Positions 17,396 through 25,970 of a stretch of DNA of 42,381 nucleotides are shown here, one piece after another. The translations under genes were made by a program, and so were the position numbers. The notes beneath the pieces are model-generated. The model worked only from the letters and a program-made list of their open reading frames with translations, ran no database searches and was not told where the DNA came from. Positions within the stretch are counted from its first letter, which is position 1, and every line of letters begins with the position of its first letter. This DNA comes from CBDCWA01 sp046048295 (GTDB lineage Bacteria; Pseudomonadota; Alphaproteobacteria; Rhizobiales; Hyphomicrobiaceae), in contig JBJOGJ010000002.1 of assembly GCA_046048295.1 (NCBI GenBank), forward strand, positions 1 to 42,381. Reading direction: 5' to 3'.

Positions 17396-19103
17396 AGTCT
17401 TCGAGAAGCACGTCGATCAACGCGTCGGTGCGCGCCTGGATGACGTCCTTCGTCCACACTTCGTTTTCTTCCGCAGCCTTTTCCGCCAGGATGAGACGGC
17501 TTTCCGCCAGCACCTTGCGCTTCACCTCGTAGTCGGCAGTCCCCAATGCCTGGTTTGCCTCGAAGGTGAGCAACACCAGGTTTCCGATCCGGTTGACGCA
17601 GTCACCAATCTCGGTAGCGGAAAAATCGCGCCGCCAACTGCTGGTCCGCAATGGATTGCGCGGCAGGATATGCTCGATTGTCAGCGACGTACGGTTGACC
17701 GTTCCGGGATCGCGCCCGAGCCGGAGACTGAGAAGCCTGAGTGTCTGGCCGCTGTAATGCTTCGAATAGAAAGTACGGCTTCCGAGATTGTTGATGGCGG
17801 CACGCAGAAGCCGCTTCTCGATAGTGAGAAGCCGCATATTGTCGGGAGACGTTTTCGCATCGATATCGCTGAGGAGCGCGATGAAGCGCCGCTCCTGCTC
17901 GGTCGGGTCCGAGCCGGCGAGCCGCAACATCCATGCAAGGCGCTCGACGTTCTCGATGAAGCCCGCCGTTTCCTCGTGCTCCGCCCCACGTACGGCGATC
18001 CAGTGGAGAACGGGCGGCAGCCAGAACTGATAGTCTTGCCACGAAAGCGTCCTGAGCCGCTCGGAAATGCGCTCACGCGCGGCCCCCGTCCCGACATCGA
18101 GATTGACCAACTGGAAGTAATGCCGCGAGCGGGAAAGTAGCTCGTTACGCAGGAAACCTATGCCATCCTGGTTGAGGCTGAAGGCTTGCGCCAGATCCTT
18201 CTCGATCGGTTTCGAGGATCGCCGCCGCTGCTTGATCGCCCTGACATGGCGCAGCATCTTGCACAGCGCATCGGCGCCGACGAGCCCCTGGCACTGGTCC
18301 CAGATGCGCCCGGCCTCTTCCTGTTGCTCGCGTGGCATCACGGCTATGAGGCTCAATTTAGCGCGCTCGCTCGAATGGAAACCGAGCCCCGTCTCCTCCT
18401 CGATGGCGAGCATCGACCACGCCTCGTCCTCATCCGCGACGCCGACGACGAGGACGTGGCAGCGGTCGAGGATGAAGTCGAGCAACTGTCGCCTGCTCGC
18501 TTCCTCCGGCATCAGCTGGAGCAGTTGCGTCTTGAGATGGTTGCGGTTGTCGAGCACATATCGCTCGCTCTCGGCGAGATCCCCGCCTGCCGCCTCGGGG
18601 TCGATGAGCGTTCCCCCACGCTCCTGCACATACTGTCCGAAGAACGCCTCGAGCAACGGTTGCGGAACGATTCGGAAGGCCGGTCCGGAATTACCGTCGA
18701 TGCGGATGGCGCGATCCGCGCGCTCTCGAACCTCCTCCTCGGTGGCAAGATCCCTGAGAATTGCAAACAGGATGGTCAGTGTCACGAGGCGCTGCTGACC
18801 GTCTATAAGGCTTGCGGAGTTCTGGTCTCCACCGCTGGCGATCCTGATGGAGCCGAGGAAGTAGCGCTGGCTCTCTGCCGCCATGGCGGACCGGATGTCG
18901 GCAAGCAGCCGGCCGACATGCTCCTCGCGCCACGCATACGCACGCTGGAACCATGGCAGTCTGAACCGGTAGTCGTCGGAGAACAGACCGCCGACGGTTA
19001 TCACCGTGGCGCTGACATAGTCCTCGCCCCCCCCCGGACCATTGCCGCCGGCGGGCGGTTGCACCCTCCCCCTGGCCAACCTGCGCAAGAACTCGAACGC
19101 CAT
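17376..19103 (-). CDS. DUF262/DUF1524 protein (GmrSD-like, putative defence nuclease)
   Basis: A 575-residue protein combining an N-terminal DUF262 (ParB-like NTPase) domain with a C-terminal DUF1524 (HNH-type nuclease) domain. This is the architecture of fused GmrSD type IV restriction enzymes, which cut modified phage DNA. DUF262 markers are LPWFQRAYAW (residues 49-58), YFLGSI and the DGQQR motif at 101-105. DUF1524 markers are EHILPRN (477-483), a following tryptophan, and RIGNLVLLTFEANQALG. All key motif residues appear present. The ATG at 19103 follows a GGGAGGCG ribosome site. It stands alone between lysS and DUF952-pyrD, with no methyltransferase or other defence gene nearby. Confidence 0.85.
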   Translation of the reverse strand: MAFEFLRRLARGRVQPPAGGNGPGGGEDYVSATVITVGGLFSDDYRFRLPWFQRAYAWREEHVGRLLADIRSAMAAESQRYFLGSIRIASGGDQNSASLIDGQQRLVTLTILFAILRDLATEEEVRERADRAIRIDGNSGPAFRIVPQPLLEAFFGQYVQERGGTLIDPEAAGGDLAESERYVLDNRNHLKTQLLQLMPEEASRRQLLDFILDRCHVLVVGVADEDEAWSMLAIEEETGLGFHSSERAKLSLIAVMPREQQEEAGRIWDQCQGLVGADALCKMLRHVRAIKQRRRSSKPIEKDLAQAFSLNQDGIGFLRNELLSRSRHYFQLVNLDVGTGAARERISERLRTLSWQDYQFWLPPVLHWIAVRGAEHEETAGFIENVERLAWMLRLAGSDPTEQERRFIALLSDIDAKTSPDNMRLLTIEKRLLRAAINNLGSRTFYSKHYSGQTLRLLSLRLGRDPGTVNRTSLTIEHILPRNPLRTSSWRRDFSATEIGDCVNRIGNLVLLTFEANQALGTADYEVKRKVLAESRLILAEKAAEENEVWTKDVIQARTDALIDVLLEDWRLKRP

Positions 19104-19406
19104 CCAGTGTCGCCTCCCGACGACAAACACCACGCGCACGCCAAATGGCGCCGGCCTAAGGCACTAAACGGATGTCCTACGTGGCAATTGGAATTGTTGT
19201 TGGTTGGCCACGACCCCCGGGCCCACCACACCGCCGACTACACATCCTAGCTCTCCGATTTCTTCGTACCACCGCCAAACCAACGCGAGAAGCCTCGAAT
19301 GGGAAATTTAGATGAGCCAATCCGTTGGCTGGCACGCGGCAACTGGAATGATCCCGGCAAATCGCCTAAGCCAACGTTCACATGAATGAACACATGGTTC
19401 CGATGG
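19104..19406. other. Intergenic region between DUF262 and DUF952 genes
   Basis: No gene or tRNA was found in this 303-bp gap between divergent genes. A small hairpin AGCCAA-TCCG-TTGGCT lies at 19315-19330, and GTTCA/TGAAC arms lie at 19376-19391, a few bases before the DUF952 gene. Both could be operators or chance. Confidence 0.4.
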
Positions 19407-19754
19407 ATGACACAGGTCTACAAGATTGCGACTGGCGAAGACTGGGAAGCTGCCTGCAGGCGCGGAACGTACGCGGGCTCGGCAGACGACCTTCGCGACG
19501 GCTTCATCCATTTCTCGACCGCCGGACAACTTCCCGGAACGCTCGAAAAACACTTCGCGGGCCGTGACGACCTGGTCCTGATTGCATTCGATGCAGCCGA
19601 TCTCGGCGGCGCGTTGAAATGGGAGCCATCGCGCGGCGGAGAACTGTTCCCCCATCTCTATGCCGCCCTCGACACGACGCTGGCGCATGCCGTGATGAAG
19701 CTCGCCGTCGATGACAGCGGAAGACACGTCCTGCCGGAGGAGATTGGCGAATGA
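19407..19754 (+). CDS. DUF952 domain protein
   Basis: A 115-residue cytoplasmic protein of the DUF952 family, whose fold resembles the ADP-ribosyltransferase/KptA-like group; the reaction is not established. The family pattern is clear: VYKIATGEDWEAA, then DGFIHFSTAGQLPGTLEKHFAG, and WEPSRGGELFPHLYAAL. ATG 19407 is preferred to 19386 because the family starts right at this point. The gene overlaps pyrD by four bases (ATGA), so the two are translationally coupled, an arrangement seen repeatedly in Hyphomicrobiales. Confidence 0.9.
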   Translation: MTQVYKIATGEDWEAACRRGTYAGSADDLRDGFIHFSTAGQLPGTLEKHFAGRDDLVLIAFDAADLGGALKWEPSRGGELFPHLYAALDTTLAHAVMKLAVDDSGRHVLPEEIGE

Positions 19755-20848
19755 TTGGTCCATTGACGGAACTCACCCGCCCGCTGCTGTTCGCCCTCCC
19801 GCCGGAGCAGGCCCACGAGGCGGCACTCCGTGCTCTCGCGTGCGGCTTGTATCCGAAGGACGACACACCGGCCGCACCGCGCCTGGCTGTCGACATGTGC
19901 GGCCTGAGGTTCCCGAACCCGATCGGGATCGCGGCTGGCTTCGACAAGGAAGCCAGGGTCCCGCACGCAGTGCTCGCCATGGGGTGCGGCTTCGCCGAGA
20001 TAGGCACCGTCACGCCTCTACCCCAGCCCGGAAATCCGGCACCGAGGCTGTTTCGCCTGATGCAGGATCGCGCGGTAATCAACCGCCTCGGCTTCAACAG
20101 TGCCGGCCACGACGTCGCGCTGAAGAACCTCGAGCAGTCACCGGCAATCGGAATTGTCGGCGTCAACGTCGGCGCCAACAAGGACTCTGCCGACAGAACG
20201 GGCGATTACGTGCAAGGGCTCGCGAAGTTCTGGCGCCGCGCCAGCTATTTCACTGCCAATATTTCTTCCCCGAACACCCCCGGCCTCCGCGATTTACAGG
20301 CACCGGCAGCACTCGATGAACTTCTCAGGCGCCTGCATGCCGAACGCGAAAGGCTTGTGGCCGAGACCGGTCTCCGCCGCCCCATCGTCATCAAGATCTC
20401 GCCCGATATCGCCGACGAGGACCTCGAACCGATCGTGCGCACCATGGAAAGTCACGCCGTCGATGCCATTGCCGTATCCAACACCACGCTCTCCCGAGCC
20501 GGCATCAAGGACATCAGGACGGGCAGTGAAGCAGGCGGGCTCTCCGGCCGTCCGGTTTTCCATCGGACGACCGTGGTCCTGGCGCGGGTCTACCAGCTGA
20601 CAGACGGCCGGATCCCGCTGATCGGTATCGGTGGCATTGATTCGGGCGAAACCGCGCTGGCCAAGATCGAGGCAGGCGCCACGTTGCTGCAGCTCTACAC
20701 GGGCCTGATCTTCGAGGGGCCGGGCCTGATCGGACGCATCAAGAGGCACCTGGCCGACGCGGCGGATCGCGCCGGGAAGTCGACCATTGCCGAGCTGACC
20801 GGCACCAGGTCCAAGGAGTGGGCCGCCCGCCCGCTGGAGGAAGAGTAG
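19751..20848 (+). CDS. pyrD: Dihydroorotate dehydrogenase (quinone), class 2
   Basis: The membrane-associated flavoenzyme oxidises dihydroorotate to orotate in pyrimidine synthesis, passing electrons to quinone. The 365-residue length and N-terminal extension (PLLFALPPEQAHEAALRAL), which binds the membrane, indicate class 2. FMN and active-site motifs are NRLGFNSAGHDVAL, ANISSPNTPGLRDLQ with the catalytic serine, SNTTLSR, GIGGIDSG and QLYTGLIFEGPGL. It is coupled to the DUF952 gene by a four-base overlap. It ends ten bases before the convergent DUF6460 gene. Confidence 0.96.
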   Translation: MIGPLTELTRPLLFALPPEQAHEAALRALACGLYPKDDTPAAPRLAVDMCGLRFPNPIGIAAGFDKEARVPHAVLAMGCGFAEIGTVTPLPQPGNPAPRLFRLMQDRAVINRLGFNSAGHDVALKNLEQSPAIGIVGVNVGANKDSADRTGDYVQGLAKFWRRASYFTANISSPNTPGLRDLQAPAALDELLRRLHAERERLVAETGLRRPIVIKISPDIADEDLEPIVRTMESHAVDAIAVSNTTLSRAGIKDIRTGSEAGGLSGRPVFHRTTVVLARVYQLTDGRIPLIGIGGIDSGETALAKIEAGATLLQLYTGLIFEGPGLIGRIKRHLADAADRAGKSTIAELTGTRSKEWAARPLEEE

Positions 20849-20857
20849 GGCCCGGCG

Positions 20858-21133
20858 TCAATCGTTCTTGCGCGACCTGAACGCCCCGAAGAGTCGCGCG
20901 ATGAGCCAGATCGGGAATACGATGACGGCACCGAGCAGAAAATAGCGGAAGGCCCACTCGACCCAGCCGAAGCCGAAGTCGTAGAGACGGCGAACGAGCA
21001 TATCGAGATGATAAAGGATCTCGGTCGGTCGAATTCCAAGCGCCGAAAGCACGATGCCGACGACAATCGAGAGCAACACCAGCCGGATGAAGACACCGAG
21101 CGGATTGCCGCCGAAGAGCTGCCTGCTGTCCAT
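20858..21133 (-). CDS. DUF6460-like small membrane protein
   Basis: A 91-residue protein with two hydrophobic helices, about residues 14-32 (FIRLVLLSIVVGIVLSALGI) and 60-80. The sequence FGGNPLGVFIRLVLLSIVVGIVLSALG matches my recollection of the DUF6460 family of alphaproteobacterial membrane proteins. ATG 21133 is chosen because homologous sequence starts there; the open frame extends 46 codons further with no family resemblance. It is divergent from the damage-response helicase across a gap containing a palindrome. Confidence 0.72.
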   Translation of the reverse strand: MDSRQLFGGNPLGVFIRLVLLSIVVGIVLSALGIRPTEILYHLDMLVRRLYDFGFGWVEWAFRYFLLGAVIVFPIWLIARLFGAFRSRKND

Positions 21134-21180
21134 CGCCTCACCCCTGGATTCCGGGCACCCCCGTGCCATACTCCGACGCC

Positions 21181-21201
21181 CTGTACATGATATGTCCAGG
21201 C
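21181..21201. promoter_or_regulatory. 21-bp palindrome upstream of the helicase gene
   Basis: CCTGTACAT-GAT-ATGTCCAGG has nine-base arms with a single mismatch around a three-base centre. It lies in the divergent gap, 40 bp before the helicase ATG and about 50 bp before the DUF6460 start. The form is that of an operator for a dimeric regulator. It does not match the alphaproteobacterial SOS box GTTC-N7-GTTC. Confidence 0.4.
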
Positions 21202-21240
21202 GACGCCAGCCCCGGCGGAAGCCAATGACCCGAGCGCGCA

Positions 21241-23811
21241 ATGAAGGCCCTGAGATCGAAGAGTCCCGCAAGACGGTCGGCCGCGCGTGAGCCGGACAAC
21301 ACCCTGCCGGAATGCTTCAAGGCATGGTTTCGGGCGCGCCGCTGGAAAGTGCGGCCGCACCAACTCGCGCTCTTGCAGCAAGTGTCGGAACGGCGCGCGA
21401 CACTACTGATCGCCCCAACGGGCGCCGGCAAGACACTGGCCGGTTTCCTGCCGACCCTCGTAAGCCTCTCGGCAGGAAGAAAACGGCGCGACGGCGCCGG
21501 ACTGCACACGCTCTATATTTCGCCCCTGAAGGCCCTTGCTGTCGACATCGCACGCAACCTGGAAGCTCCCATCGCCGAGATGGATCTCGGAATCAAGGTC
21601 GAGACGCGCACCGGCGACACCTCGTCAGCCAAGCGCCGGCGCCAGCGGACGCGACCGCCGGACATACTGTTGACGACGCCCGAGCAGCTCGAGCTACTGC
21701 TGAGCTACGAGGACTGGCCCTACATATTTGCCGACCTCGACACGATCATACTCGACGAGTTGCATGCCCTCGTCGGTACCAAGCGCGGCGATCTCCTCGC
21801 ACTCGGGCTGGCCCGCCTTGCCTCGCTCCCCCGTCCGCCGGTCGCGATAGGACTGTCGGCGACAGTGGCCCGACCGACCGAGCTGCGCGGCTATCTCGTG
21901 CCACAACGCAAGCCCGACGAGCGGATCGCGCTGGCAGACCTCATAAAGGTTGCAGAAGGTGCGCCACCCGACATCAGGATCCTCGAGACTGAGGAAGAAA
22001 TCCCCTGGGCCGGGCACACCACCCGTTACGCGGTTGCCGAACTCTACCGCGAGATCCAGGCGAACCGCCTCACGCTCCTCTTCGTCAACACCCGCAGCCA
22101 GGCCGAACTGCTGTTCCAGGAACTCTGGCGGATAAACGAAACCGGCCTGCCGATCGCGCTGCATCACGGTTCGCTCGACGCCCAGCGCCGGCGCAAAGTC
22201 GAAGCGGCAATGGCTGCCGGCACCCTGAAGGCGGTCGTGTGCACCTCGACGCTCGACCTCGGCATCGACTGGGGCGACGTCGACCTGGTCATCAATGTGG
22301 GCGCGCCGAAAGGAGCGAGCCGGCTGATCCAGCGCATCGGCCGCGCCAATCACCGCCTCGATGAGCCGTCCCGCGCGCTGCTGGTCCCATCCAACCGCTT
22401 CGAAGTGCTCGAGTGCAGGGCAGCCTTCGATGCCGCCATGGCCGGCAGCCAGGACGTCGTTCTGAACCGCACCGGCGGCCTCGACGTACTGGCCCAGCAC
22501 GTCATGGCGGTCGCCGCCGCCGGCCCCTTCGCGCCCGATGCCGTCTACGAACAGGTGCAAGCAGCGCTGCCCTACGCGACACTGACGCGAAGCGAGTTCG
22601 ACCAGGTGCTGGATTTCGTCTCGACCGGCGGCTACGCACTGCGCAACTACGAGCGCTACGCCAAGCTGCGCCGTGAGCCGGATAACCGCCTCCGCCTCTC
22701 CCACCCACGACTTGCCGACCAGTTGCGCGCCAACATCGGCACGATCATCGACAGCCCGTTGCTGAAGGTCCGCCTAGTGCGGCCGACTTCGCTCCGCGCC
22801 CGATCCAGCGCCGGCGAGCCCGTATCGCCGCGTGGCGGCCGCGCACTCGGCGACATCGACGAGTGGTTCATCGCGGAACTAACACCCGGCGATACGTTCG
22901 CGTTTGCCGGCGAGGTCTTGCGCCTCGAAGGCTTCGGCGAGAACGAGGTCTATGCCTCGCGCACCAAGGCCCGCGACCCCAAGATCCCGGCTTACGGCGG
23001 CGGCAAGTTTCCCCTTTCCACCCACCTCGCGGCGAGAGTGCGGGCCATGCTCGCCGACCGCGAAAGCTGGCACCGCCTGCCCGCCCCCGTCGAGCAGTGG
23101 CTGCGCCTGCAGGACGAGGGCTCGCGCGTACCCGCCGCCGACGAAGTTCTGGTAGAGGCGTTTCCGCGCGCTGGCCGGCACTTTCTGGCCGCCTATCCTT
23201 TCGAAGGCCGCCTCGCCCACCAGACGCTGGGCATGCTGCTGACACGCCGCCTGAAGCGCGCCGGTGCACATCCGCTTGGCTTCGTCGCCAACGACTATGG
23301 CATCGTGACATGGACCGCGAAGAGCGTTTCCGAACTCGTGGAGACCGGCCGGCTGAGCCTCGGCGAACTCTTCGACCAGGACATGCTCGGCGACGATCTG
23401 GACGCCTGGCTCGCCGAATCGACCCTGATGAAGCGGACCTTCCGCATCTGCGCCATCATTGCCGGGCTGGTCGACAAGCGACACATGGGCCGGGTCAAGA
23501 CGGCGCGCCAGCAGACGGTGTCCGCCAATTTGATCTATGACGTCCTGCGCCGCCACGATCCCGGTCACATCCTTCTCGAAGCGGCCTGGCGCGATGCGGC
23601 AACCGGCCTGTTGGACATCGCCCGCCTCGGCCAATTCCTGGCACGGATCAAGGACCGAATCTGCTATCAGTCGCTACCGTACGCCTCGCCGCTGGCCATC
23701 CCGCTACTACTCGAGATCGGCCGGGAACCGGTGTCCCAGGTTCACCGCGAGGACATGCTTCGCGAGGCTGCCCAGGCAATGCTCGCCGAGTTGCATCAGG
23801 GGCACGCGTGA
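21241..23811 (+). CDS. Ligase-associated DNA damage response DEXH box helicase
   Basis: An 856-residue Lhr-like superfamily 2 helicase of the ligase-associated group, thought to act in DNA repair. The N-terminal motor is complete: Walker A APTGAGKTLAGFLP, motif II DELH within TIILDELHALVGTKRGD, SAT motif (GLSATVARPTEL), then domain 2 with LLFVNTRSQAELLFQEL, TSTLDLGIDWG and QRIGRANHR. The remaining about 400 residues form the Lhr winged-helix/core region (LRLEGFGENEVYASRTK, HPLGFVANDYG). Its immediate downstream partner is PdeM. The ligase and exonuclease that often complete this set are not within the window. Confidence 0.93.
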   Translation: MKALRSKSPARRSAAREPDNTLPECFKAWFRARRWKVRPHQLALLQQVSERRATLLIAPTGAGKTLAGFLPTLVSLSAGRKRRDGAGLHTLYISPLKALAVDIARNLEAPIAEMDLGIKVETRTGDTSSAKRRRQRTRPPDILLTTPEQLELLLSYEDWPYIFADLDTIILDELHALVGTKRGDLLALGLARLASLPRPPVAIGLSATVARPTELRGYLVPQRKPDERIALADLIKVAEGAPPDIRILETEEEIPWAGHTTRYAVAELYREIQANRLTLLFVNTRSQAELLFQELWRINETGLPIALHHGSLDAQRRRKVEAAMAAGTLKAVVCTSTLDLGIDWGDVDLVINVGAPKGASRLIQRIGRANHRLDEPSRALLVPSNRFEVLECRAAFDAAMAGSQDVVLNRTGGLDVLAQHVMAVAAAGPFAPDAVYEQVQAALPYATLTRSEFDQVLDFVSTGGYALRNYERYAKLRREPDNRLRLSHPRLADQLRANIGTIIDSPLLKVRLVRPTSLRARSSAGEPVSPRGGRALGDIDEWFIAELTPGDTFAFAGEVLRLEGFGENEVYASRTKARDPKIPAYGGGKFPLSTHLAARVRAMLADRESWHRLPAPVEQWLRLQDEGSRVPAADEVLVEAFPRAGRHFLAAYPFEGRLAHQTLGMLLTRRLKRAGAHPLGFVANDYGIVTWTAKSVSELVETGRLSLGELFDQDMLGDDLDAWLAESTLMKRTFRICAIIAGLVDKRHMGRVKTARQQTVSANLIYDVLRRHDPGHILLEAAWRDAATGLLDIARLGQFLARIKDRICYQSLPYASPLAIPLLLEIGREPVSQVHREDMLREAAQAMLAELHQGHA

Positions 23812-23842
23812 GCATTTCACCATTTTGAACAGCGAGTCCGCC

Positions 23843-24565
23843 ATGCTGGTCTTGAAACCTGAAGAATTCGATCTTCGCGATTTTCACACACAGCCGGTGG
23901 CGGTGTCGGGACGCACGTTCCTGGCCGATCAGTCGGGAGCGCTCTACTGGCCGGGCGAGAAGGTTCTGCTCGTGGCCGATCTCCATCTCGAAAAGGGATC
24001 GTCCTTCGCCGCCAAGGGCCAGATGCTGCCGCCCTATGATACCCGCGACACGCTGATACGGCTCGCAGAAGTCATCGACCGCTATGATGTCGCTTCCGTG
24101 GTTGCACTTGGCGACAGCTGCCACGATTGCGAGGCAGCCGATCGCATCTCCGAGGACGATCTCTCAGTTCTTCGCATCATGCAGGAGGATCGCGAGTGGA
24201 TCTGGATCACGGGCAACCACGATCCGGAGGTGGCTGATCGGCTCGGCGGCACCTCGGTTGCAGAGCTGCAAATCGACGGCATGACGCTGCGCCATGTTCC
24301 CCGTCCGGGTCGTATCACCCACGAAATAGCAGGACACCTACACCCAGCGGCGCGCCTGTCGATGTACGGCACGACGCTGCGCCGGCCATGCTTCATCGCC
24401 AACGGCCGCCGCCTGGTGCTGCCGGCGTTCGGCACCTTCACCGGCGGCCTCAATGTCCTCGACGAGGCGTTTCTGCCGCTGTTCGGAAACGATGGGTTCT
24501 CCGTCTGGATGCTTGGCCACGACGGCCTCTATCCGGTGGCGACACGCCAACTCGTGGGAGACTGA
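23843..24565 (+). CDS. pdeM: Ligase-associated DNA damage response endonuclease PdeM
   Basis: A 240-residue calcineurin-like metallophosphoesterase associated with the DNA-damage helicase. Metal-binding motifs are all present: VADLHLEKGSSFA, ALGDSCHDCEA, ITGNHDP and, near the end, HEIAGHLHPAARL. The family name and endonuclease role come from established annotation of this gene pair. The ATG at 23843 lies 31 bp after the helicase stop, in the same operon; the frame is open further upstream inside the helicase gene but the family sequence starts here. Confidence 0.9.
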   Translation: MLVLKPEEFDLRDFHTQPVAVSGRTFLADQSGALYWPGEKVLLVADLHLEKGSSFAAKGQMLPPYDTRDTLIRLAEVIDRYDVASVVALGDSCHDCEAADRISEDDLSVLRIMQEDREWIWITGNHDPEVADRLGGTSVAELQIDGMTLRHVPRPGRITHEIAGHLHPAARLSMYGTTLRRPCFIANGRRLVLPAFGTFTGGLNVLDEAFLPLFGNDGFSVWMLGHDGLYPVATRQLVGD

Positions 24566-24648
24566 CGGCGGGCCGGGTGGCGAAACCGGGGAAAGGCATG
24601 TAAACCAGCCCTCACCCTCCGGCCCACGATCCGACATCCGGCAGTCCC

Positions 24649-25857
24649 ATGAACAAGCCTTCCCTTCTGAGCCAAAGCGCCTTGGTCATGCTAGCGGGGT
24701 TCCTGATCCTGTTCATAACCGGCGGCTCACGCTTCGCCATCGGCCTGATCGTGAAGCCGATGGTGGACGATCTCGGTTGGGAACGCGGCACGCTGAGTTT
24801 CGCCATCGCCATGTTCATGGTCGTCTCCGCGGTCGCAATGTTCATTGCGGGCCGGCTGACCGACAGGTTCAACGCCCGCGACGTGCTGGCGGCAGGAACG
24901 GTTGCAAGTGCCTTCGGCATCGGCGCCATCTCGCTGGCGAGCGAGCCTTGGCATGTCATCCTCCTGTTCGGCATCGTATTTGCGATCGGCAACGGCATGG
25001 CGTCGCTGACGCCGGTCTCCGTGCTGATCACCCGCTGGTTCCCAGGCCGCACCGGCCTCGCCAATGGCATAGCGGTCTCCGGCATGGGACTGGGGCAGCT
25101 GATGATGGTGGCGGTGCTCGCGGTGATCCTGGTGGCGATCGGCTGGCGCTCGGTTTTTCTATGGCTCGGAATATTCAACCTGCTGCTGCTGCCGGTCGTG
25201 CTCCTCGGCATCAGCGGCGGCAGGAACGGGACAGGCAGCGGTCCGACGACGCAACCGCTGACCGGCATGACGCTCGGTGAGGCGGCACGCACGCCAGCGT
25301 TCTGGCTTCTGCTCGCTAGCTACGCGATTTGCGGTTTCCAGGACTTTTTCGTTTCCACCCACGTCGTTGCCTTCGCAATGGACAAGGGCGTCGAAACCTA
25401 TGCTGCGGGCACCCTGTTGGCGCTCATGGGCCTGACCGGCGTGGCAGGCGTCATAGCGGCCGGCGCCTGGAGCGACAGGACCGGCCCGGGCTGGCCGCTT
25501 TTCGCGAGCTTTGCCATGCGCTTCGCGCTCTTTGCCCTGATCCTCATCGACCAGCATGTAGGCTCCGTGGCAGGCTTCGCACTGGGCTTCGGCATCACGT
25601 TCTGGATGGCTGCACCACTCACCGTGATCTTCGTGCGCGATCACTTCGGCACCCGCAATCTCGGCGCAATTTCCGGCCTGATAACAATGGTGCACCACAT
25701 CGCCGGCGGCATAGGCACCTATATCGGTGGCGTGCTCTTCGACCGGAGCGGCAACTACGACACCGTATTCTGGACCATGGCCGCGTTGTCCCTCCTTGCG
25801 ATGGCAGCCTCGCTGGCGCTGACGAGACCAGCGCCGGCTGCCCCCGCTGCAGGCTGA
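24649..25857 (+). CDS. MFS transporter
   Basis: A 402-residue major facilitator superfamily protein with twelve predicted helices. The loop after helix 2 carries GRLTDRFNARDVL, the usual GRxxDRxGxR-type motif A, and a second-half version appears as AAGAWSDRTGPG. The first helix pair FITGGSRFAIGLIVKPMVDDLGWERG resembles the oxalate/formate and monocarboxylate-type MFS group, but the substrate cannot be told. It lies 83 bp after pdeM and before a gene preceded by the repeated GGAACAGCGC element. Confidence 0.88.
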   Translation: MNKPSLLSQSALVMLAGFLILFITGGSRFAIGLIVKPMVDDLGWERGTLSFAIAMFMVVSAVAMFIAGRLTDRFNARDVLAAGTVASAFGIGAISLASEPWHVILLFGIVFAIGNGMASLTPVSVLITRWFPGRTGLANGIAVSGMGLGQLMMVAVLAVILVAIGWRSVFLWLGIFNLLLLPVVLLGISGGRNGTGSGPTTQPLTGMTLGEAARTPAFWLLLASYAICGFQDFFVSTHVVAFAMDKGVETYAAGTLLALMGLTGVAGVIAAGAWSDRTGPGWPLFASFAMRFALFALILIDQHVGSVAGFALGFGITFWMAAPLTVIFVRDHFGTRNLGAISGLITMVHHIAGGIGTYIGGVLFDRSGNYDTVFWTMAALSLLAMAASLALTRPAPAAPAAG

Positions 25858-25890
25858 CAGGCAAGCGCCACGAAAACGTTTCCCATCGCT

Positions 25891-25910
25891 TGTCACTGAT
25901 GGAACAGCGC
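25891..25910 (+). promoter_or_regulatory. Repeated element copy 1 (TGTnnCnnnnGGAACAGCGC)
   Basis: The sequence TGTCAC-TGAT-GGAACAGCGC lies 60 bp before the ATG of the esterase gene at 25971. Fourteen of twenty positions are identical in all four copies in the window, and copy spacing from start codons is nearly constant (60-66 bp). It is probably an operator or activator site. Confidence 0.5.
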
Positions 25911-25970
25911 CGTCACTCACCGTCTCATAGCTTCGAACCGTAAGGAACACGTACGAGGCGGAGCAAGACG

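Noticed and set aside
19104..19406. tRNA or small RNA gene next to the DUF262 gene as an integration site
   Set aside because: No tRNA-like arms, T-loop sequence or terminator were found in this gap.
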